Shown here one piece after another: positions 59,223 to 64,000 of a stretch of DNA of 64,000 bases. A model generated the notes under the pieces. That model saw only the letters and a list, made by a program, of their open reading frames with translations, had not been told where the DNA came from and made no database searches. The position numbers were made by a program, and so were the translations under genes. Source of the stretch: Oidiodendron maius Zn. Taxonomy: Eukaryota; Ascomycota; Leotiomycetes; Myxotrichaceae. Each line of letters starts with the position of its first letter. Within the stretch, counting starts at the first letter, position 1. The stretch spans positions 682,001-746,000 of the forward strand of contig KN832876.1 of NCBI GenBank assembly GCA_000827325.1, written 5' to 3'.

Positions 59223-61496
59223 TCACGGGCTGCCAAAGAAAACATCGCTCTCGGCTCCGTTGCGGAAGAGATCCTCACCGTTTCCGGCAGCCCCGAAGGC
59301 ATCCTCGAATTTTCCCATGAGGAGTTCTGGATCACGCTCCAGCTGGGTAATGCCGTCAGTGCCGGCTTCTGCCGAGAAGGCCTCCAGGAACATCTGGTCT
59401 TCGTTCTCCGTGATGTTCCCTAAGGTCGAAAGGTCCTTGAAGTCACCATGATTTGACGAGCTGTCCAAATCGTAGTAGTGGTGAGACGGGGCGGGCGATG
59501 AAGACGACTCGCAGAGGTCTGGTGGCGTGTGGTATTGGCTGTGCACAGACTTGGCAGGTGATCCAGGCTGAGATTGGAGTTCGGAGATACTGGCTATCGA
59601 GTTGCGGTTTGAGTGGTAGGCCGAGCGGGAGCTGAAAGGAGAGGGTGAGTGAGCAGTCTGAACAGCCTGCGGTGATACGTAATCTGATGGCTGTGGAGAC
59701 TGTGCCTGAGAGAGGCTATTTTCCGCCATCGAGAAGCTCTGGCTGTAGTCGTACTCGCCAAATGGCTTGCTGTCCAGAATTTCATCCAAATCACTGCGGG
59801 GCGATTGAGCGGAGTTGCTCTCTGACCCCGTAGTTGAGGAGGCAGATGACATCGCCTTATTCTTACTTCTGGTTCGAGCAGACTTATTCAATCGGTCCTC
59901 ATCGTCTGGGCGATTCTTGCGCGGCCTTCCCCGCTTGACACTCTTCTTTACAATTCCTTCAAACGCACCGATACACATACCACGCTGTCTATGGCGAGTG
60001 AGGGCATCGTGTCGGGCAAAGCTGTTCCCGCACTGGCATGGATATGGCTTGATCCCACTATGTATTTTGGCGTGTCGTTTGAGATCGTGCTGTCTGACGA
60101 AACACTTCTTGCAATGTCGGCATTGGTACTGTCTGTCTCCAAGATGCGTCTGAACGTGTGATTTGATATTTTCTTTCCGCCCGAAACGCTTGTTGCAGTC
60201 AGGAAACAGGCACAGCCATCTATTATCGGTGGGGTCCGGCCCAGAAATATAGATAGCAATTTGGTCAACGGTGATGCCGGTATCCGTGATCATCTCCTCA
60301 AGATTGCTACTTGAGACTGACTCAGATCGCCGATGAGATGAGAGGCCATTTTCTGTAGGATCCGGGTATATGGAGTGGTGGCTAAGACTCGACTTGTTGG
60401 CAAATGGATCTCGGAGCAGCTCCATTGGTGCAATTTCGGGAGACGATAAATATGATAACGCAGGGGAAATATTTGATGAAGCTGACGAGTAATGGAGGCC
60501 TTCGAATTTTTCGTGCTTGATGAATGCAAGGTTCATATTAGACATGTTCATGAAATTGCCGCTTGACATGGGTGCAGTGTCGAAGGCTGTTGAGGGTTGC
60601 ATTGAGCCAGTGGAAGGAGGAGTTGGCATATGATTCATACTGGCTTCCTTTCTCATATCTTCGAAGTTTCCTCCATATCGCTGATAGTTCCTCGGCTTGA
60701 TGGTCTCTTCCATGGATGAATCGTAATTGTCAAGGAATCGCGGATTTGTCTGCTCAAGTTTGATCTTTGGGTTGAATGGAGTCTCAACAGGCGTAGGTGG
60801 AAAATAGCCTGCAATTATAAGCCGCTGGTATACCACATACGGAAAATACGTACTCTGAACATCCTGGCTCGGGGGTGTGACTGGTCTCGATGATGATTGC
60901 AAGGCCAGGTTCTCAAATTTGGCAACCCGGTCCAAGAGACCACCACTAATTCTTCTCGAAGACCTTCTACTATTATTCTCGCTGCTTTGCGCTCCCGTCC
61001 CGCCCTCAAACTCGGCGGAAAAGTCGATGAATGCAGACGGAGTCAAATTTCCATCTGAAAAAAGATTGACTTGTGCTGTATTGATAGGTCCGTTGTAGCC
61101 ATAAGGAGAAAATGGTTGCTCTGCGTATTGGCCGCTACAACTGGAATCAAAAGTTTGTCGTTGGGGCGTAGCGATCGGCGAATTAAGATAATTCTCATCG
61201 TTATCCATGCGCGTAAATTGTTGGCCCGGGCGTACGAGCCTTTGCTGCTGCGTTTCTCGCAATATATGCTGTGGTGTCGATTGGTATCCTTGGTTAGTAG
61301 TACTTGCCGTATTAATGTCCTGCGGGGGGGTTTGTCGTCGTCGGGTATCCAGGCTCATTCCACGGCGGTGGGCGCCATGTCTCTGGATGTTGGGCAGGTC
61401 GTGGACCTTCACAGATTCGAATGCGGTTGGTGTCGAATTTTGTCGCCGGTGTTGTCGTTGTCGGTTGTGAAGGTTGTTGGTCGGATTGGACAGCAT
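59223..61496 (-). CDS. C2H2 zinc-finger transcription factor, Swi5/Ace2 type
   Basis: I start at the ATG at 61496 (MLSNPTNNLHNRQRQHRRQN); the frame extends upstream only from a TTG and across a likely leader intron. About 742 aa if intron 60809-60853 is removed, 757 if retained. The N-terminal 400 residues are disordered, Ser/Pro/Gln-rich and contain phospho-sites of cyclin-kinase type. Three zinc fingers at about 409-489: CLFPDCNKRFGRKENIKSH, CRHCKKCFVRQHDLKRH and CQCGNSFARHDALTRH ending in Cys. The order, and the SVKRGRPRKNRPDDED basic block behind it, match Swi5/Ace2 factors, which drive late-mitotic and cell-separation genes in yeast; in filamentous fungi roles range over growth and conidiation. 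The acidic C-terminus may activate. Confidence 0.9.
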   Translation of the reverse strand: MLSNPTNNLHNRQRQHRRQNSTPTAFESVKVHDLPNIQRHGAHRRGMSLDTRRRQTPPQDINTASTTNQGYQSTPQHILRETQQQRLVRPGQQFTRMDNDENYLNSPIATPQRQTFDSSCSGQYAEQPFSPYGYNGPINTAQVNLFSDGNLTPSAFIDFSAEFEGGTGAQSSENNSRRSSRRISGGLLDRVAKFENLALQSSSRPVTPPSQDVQSTYFPYVVYQRLIIAGYFPPTPVETPFNPKIKLEQTNPRFLDNYDSSMEETIKPRNYQRYGGNFEDMRKEASMNHMPTPPSTGSMQPSTAFDTAPMSSGNFMNMSNMNLAFIKHEKFEGLHYSSASSNISPALSYLSSPEIAPMELLRDPFANKSSLSHHSIYPDPTENGLSSHRRSESVSSSNLEEMITDTGITVDQIAIYISGPDPTDNRWLCLFPDCNKRFGRKENIKSHVQTHLGDRQYQCRHCKKCFVRQHDLKRHAKIHSGIKPYPCQCGNSFARHDALTRHRQRGMCIGAFEGIVKKSVKRGRPRKNRPDDEDRLNKSARTRSKNKAMSSASSTTGSESNSAQSPRSDLDEILDSKPFGEYDYSQSFSMAENSLSQAQSPQPSDYVSPQAVQTAHSPSPFSSRSAYHSNRNSIASISELQSQPGSPAKSVHSQYHTPPDLCESSSSPAPSHHYYDLDSSSNHGDFKDLSTLGNITENEDQMFLEAFSAEAGTDGITQLERDPELLMGKFEDAFGAAGNGEDLFRNGAESDVFFGSP

Positions 61497-61555
61497 TATG
61501 AATGCTCGAGGAGTTCGGAAGGTGTTGTCGTTGAAAGTATTGCAATTAAGCAAAC

Positions 61556-61622
61556 CTGTAGGTTCCGAGACTGGCTCATGGTCAGAGGATTGCGGCTCCC
61601 CGAAGGCATTCAATCGACATAC
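61556..61622 (-). other. Probable 5'-UTR intron of the Swi5-type gene
   Basis: On the minus strand GTATGT...CTCTGAC...CTACAG, 67 nt. Removing it leaves no ATG upstream of 61496 in the leader I can follow, which supports the chosen start. Confidence 0.5.
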
Positions 61623-62196
61623 CTCACGCAGCGCAAGCCGTTAGGCCGGGCAGATGGAGTTCTTAGGGCCGCTCAGCAGCAGTTGGCTGTCTTCAATTTC
61701 CGGTTCAGTTCTTTAAGGCCGTTCCCCGGCCTGGGAAGGGGGTGGGGAACCGTTCAGATGATAAGGGCTGGAAGACCAGTAAGCGGAGGTGATGGGACTC
61801 TTGTAGAGTTTGGCTAAAGTGTGTGAATGTGGTTGAGGTAAGGTGAGAGAGGAGGCAGGTAGGTTCGGTGAGGTATGTAGATTCTACAGTAGCAGACAGA
61901 GCGCTGGTGGTTCCAAGGTCTCGGCTCCGCGCGGTGTTGGTTTTCCGGCGGTTTTAGGAAAATCGTCAATAGTTCGTTGCTGCATAGCAACCGATCGAAC
62001 ATCGCACCGGACTCGGCCGAACCGGACCCAGCACATTCTCGTTTCCCGATCAACGCTTCAAGAATAGCCGCGAGAATCCCAACTGAGACCGCCCTGCTCA
62101 TCCAACCATCGACTACGTCTCCATCGTCGACGCTGTGCGCGCTTACTTACGTGCCTCCGTACTGTAGCATTCCTCCATCCCACGCGGCTCCTCACG
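61623..62196. promoter_or_regulatory. Divergent promoter, Swi5-type factor (-) / CBS-PB1 (+)
   Basis: GC-mixed region without a supported ORF. No TATA box was seen for either gene. Confidence 0.4.
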
Positions 62197-64000
62197 ATGG
62201 CCTCCCACGGAACCATGAGAGGGACGCCTACTCGCGGCCAGGGGCGTGGTCAACTGCCTGCTTTCAGCAACAGTCCTGCGTCCAGCATCCCTCGCCCCGC
62301 CTCAGAGGCCCATGGCTCAGCCTCTGCGAGTGACGCTGGGGCGTCTTCCACACTGACGGCAAGCAGGCAAAAGCAATCGAAGAGAGATGAGGTATGGTGA
62401 TAGTGTATTCTTATCGTCGGTTGAACTGACGGCGCTGCAGGCTATTCGAAGGAAAATGGAAGCAGATCTCAGCAAGAAGAGACACCCAGCTGGCCGCGCG
62501 CGACAGACGAGAAAGGCTCCTCCAGGAACTGTTCTTGCTCTAAGACCTAGCCAAGCTCTACAAATCAAGCCGAACACAACCGTGGCAGAGGCGGCACAAC
62601 TTATGGCTGCCAAGAGAGAGGACTGTGTTCTAGTCACAGACGATGATGACCGCATTGCTGGTATTTTTACCGCCAAGGACCTGGCCTTCCGGGTTGTTGG
62701 GGCCGGTATCAAGGCTAGCAGCATCACGATAGCGGAAATTATGACTATCAATCCGCTGTGTGCTCGAACCGACACGAGCGCAACAGACGCGTTGGACCTC
62801 ATGGTTAGGAAAGGTTTCCGTCACCTGCCCGTCATGGATGAGAATCAAGACATTTCTGGTATCCTAGACATTACCAAATGCTTCTACGATGCTATGGAGA
62901 AGCTGGAACGCGCCTACAGCTCGTCACGAAAGTTGTACGATGCTTTGGAAGGCGTTCAATCCGAGTTGGGTTCTAGTCAACCGCAACAGATCATCCAATA
63001 TGTTGAGGCCCTACGATCTAAAATGTCTGGCCCTACACTGGAGTCTGTCCTTACTGGCATACCTCCTACAACGGTCTCGGTCAGAACCTCGGTAAAAGAG
63101 GCCGCTGCCCTTATGAAGGAGAACCACACCACCGCGGTTCTCGTTCAAGACCAGGGTTCCATTACGGGAATCTTCACCAGTAAAGATGTCGTACTTCGGG
63201 TCATCGCCCCTGGATTGGACCCGGCAAACTGCAGCGTCGTCCGTGTCATGACTCCCCACCCTGACTTCGCTCCTATGGAGATGAGTATTCAAGCTGCATT
63301 GCGGAAGATGCATGGTATGTACTGTCTTTGAACTTACACGAGCTGTGCTAATATAAATAAGATGGCCACTACCTCAACTTGCCAGTCATGAATGAAGGCG
63401 GCGAGATAGTAGGAATGGTAGATGTTCTCAAGCTGACCTACGCCACACTGGAACAGATCAATTCCATGTCAACTGGAGACAGCGAAGGACCTGCATGGAA
63501 TAAGTTCTGGATGTCTTTAGACCACGAGACGGAATCAGTTATGTCAGGAGATGGGAGTCATCATCATACTCCAGGCGGCCGATCCCTGATGTCTCCTGAC
63601 CTCTCTCGTGGGGGACATGAAAAGGTAATCGATTCCAGTGTTGCACCTGGCGACTCCGCATCCCACACTGGAGCGGATTCTCCTGCCCACTCTGTCATGG
63701 CCATCCCAGCGGAGACAGCAGTAGAAGATGTCCCCTTCCCATTCAAATTCAAGGCGCCAAGTGGTCGAGTCCACAGATTGCAAGTGGTCGCTGCTCATGG
63801 AATGGCAGAGCTCATCGCCGCGGTGACCGCGAAGCTGGGGTCTGAGGTTGAGGCTGTTGGCGGCGCACCTGCTTTTGAGGATGGAAAGCTTGGCAGCAAG
63901 GGCTACGCTTTAAGCTATTTGGATGATGAAGGTGATACCGTTTCTATCACTACAGACCCGGATCTTCTCGAGGCTATTGTCATTGCTCGACATGGCCGCC
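62197..64000 (+). CDS. CBS-PB1 domain protein (cut by window end)
   Basis: Exons 62197-62391, 62441-63314 and 63362-64000+. Residues 1-65 are low complexity. The first CBS pair runs about 101-225 (ALQIKPNTTVAEAAQLMAAK, IAGIFTAKDLAFRVVG, LMVRKGFRHLPVMDE), the second about 270-400 (TTVSVRTSVKEAAALMKEN, SITGIFTSKDVVLRVIA, GHYLNLPVMNEGGEIVGMVD), then a Ser-rich linker and a PB1 domain from about 481 (PFPFKFKAPSGRVHRLQVV, with SYLDDEGDTVSITTDPDLLE as the OPCA acidic motif). CBS pairs bind adenine nucleotides; PB1 mediates heterodimers. It is an orthologue type of fission-yeast Mug70. Intron 2 (63315-63361) must end in AAG to give the conserved HDGHYLNLPV. Confidence 0.9.

Overview
This window is nuclear DNA of a filamentous ascomycete (Pezizomycotina, most likely Eurotiomycetes; that placement is inference). 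The evidence is short introns (mostly 44-70 nt) with CTAAC/CTGAC-type branch points, protein types such as NOP9, a Swi5-type zinc-finger factor, CBS-PB1 and a LipA/NB-ARC protein, and wide gaps between single genes on both strands. There are no operons and I saw no tRNA, rRNA or CRISPR array. One 307-base assembly gap (N) lies at 16853-17159.

Layout. 1-10115: 3' end of rna14 (+), an Argonaute gene with 14 introns (+), and NOP9 (-), which converges on it. 10440-14676: a PLP decarboxylase (+), a tiny secreted-protein gene (-) and an AMMECR1 protein (+). 15128-22040: a broken 2-hydroxyacid dehydrogenase relic (-), an unusual Ras-like GTPase (+) and mitochondrial IF2 (-). 22041-27682: sparse DNA with a broken adenylosuccinate lyase relic and one conserved membrane protein (+). 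27683-41660: a block with two large non-self-recognition-type genes, a STAND-N/coiled-coil/ankyrin protein of about 1801 aa and a LipA-hydrolase/NB-ARC protein of about 1528 aa, on either side of the splicing factor gene PML1. 42244-50214: TSR3 (-) and GGA (+) sharing a divergent promoter, an SDR oxidoreductase, an unknown protein and a SAP-SWIM-RING protein. 50434-57319 (all -): a single-pass membrane protein, an NADP-mannitol-dehydrogenase-like SDR, an M20 amidohydrolase and a secreted aspartic protease. 59223-64000: a Swi5/Ace2-type factor (-) and, divergently, a CBS-PB1 protein (+) cut by the window end.

How the genes relate. Most are unrelated housekeeping genes: mRNA 3'-end formation, ribosome biogenesis (NOP9, TSR3), mitochondrial translation, Golgi sorting (GGA) and pre-mRNA retention/splicing (PML1). 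The two distinctive themes are genome or self defence (Argonaute, plus the two STAND-family genes) and an apparent excess of AAG 3' splice sites. Eight reconstructed introns, in six different genes, appear to end in AAG, and reading frame plus family conservation force that choice in at least five. All exon coordinates below were worked out by eye from splice signals and reading phase; every multi-exon model given as complete sums to a whole number of codons.
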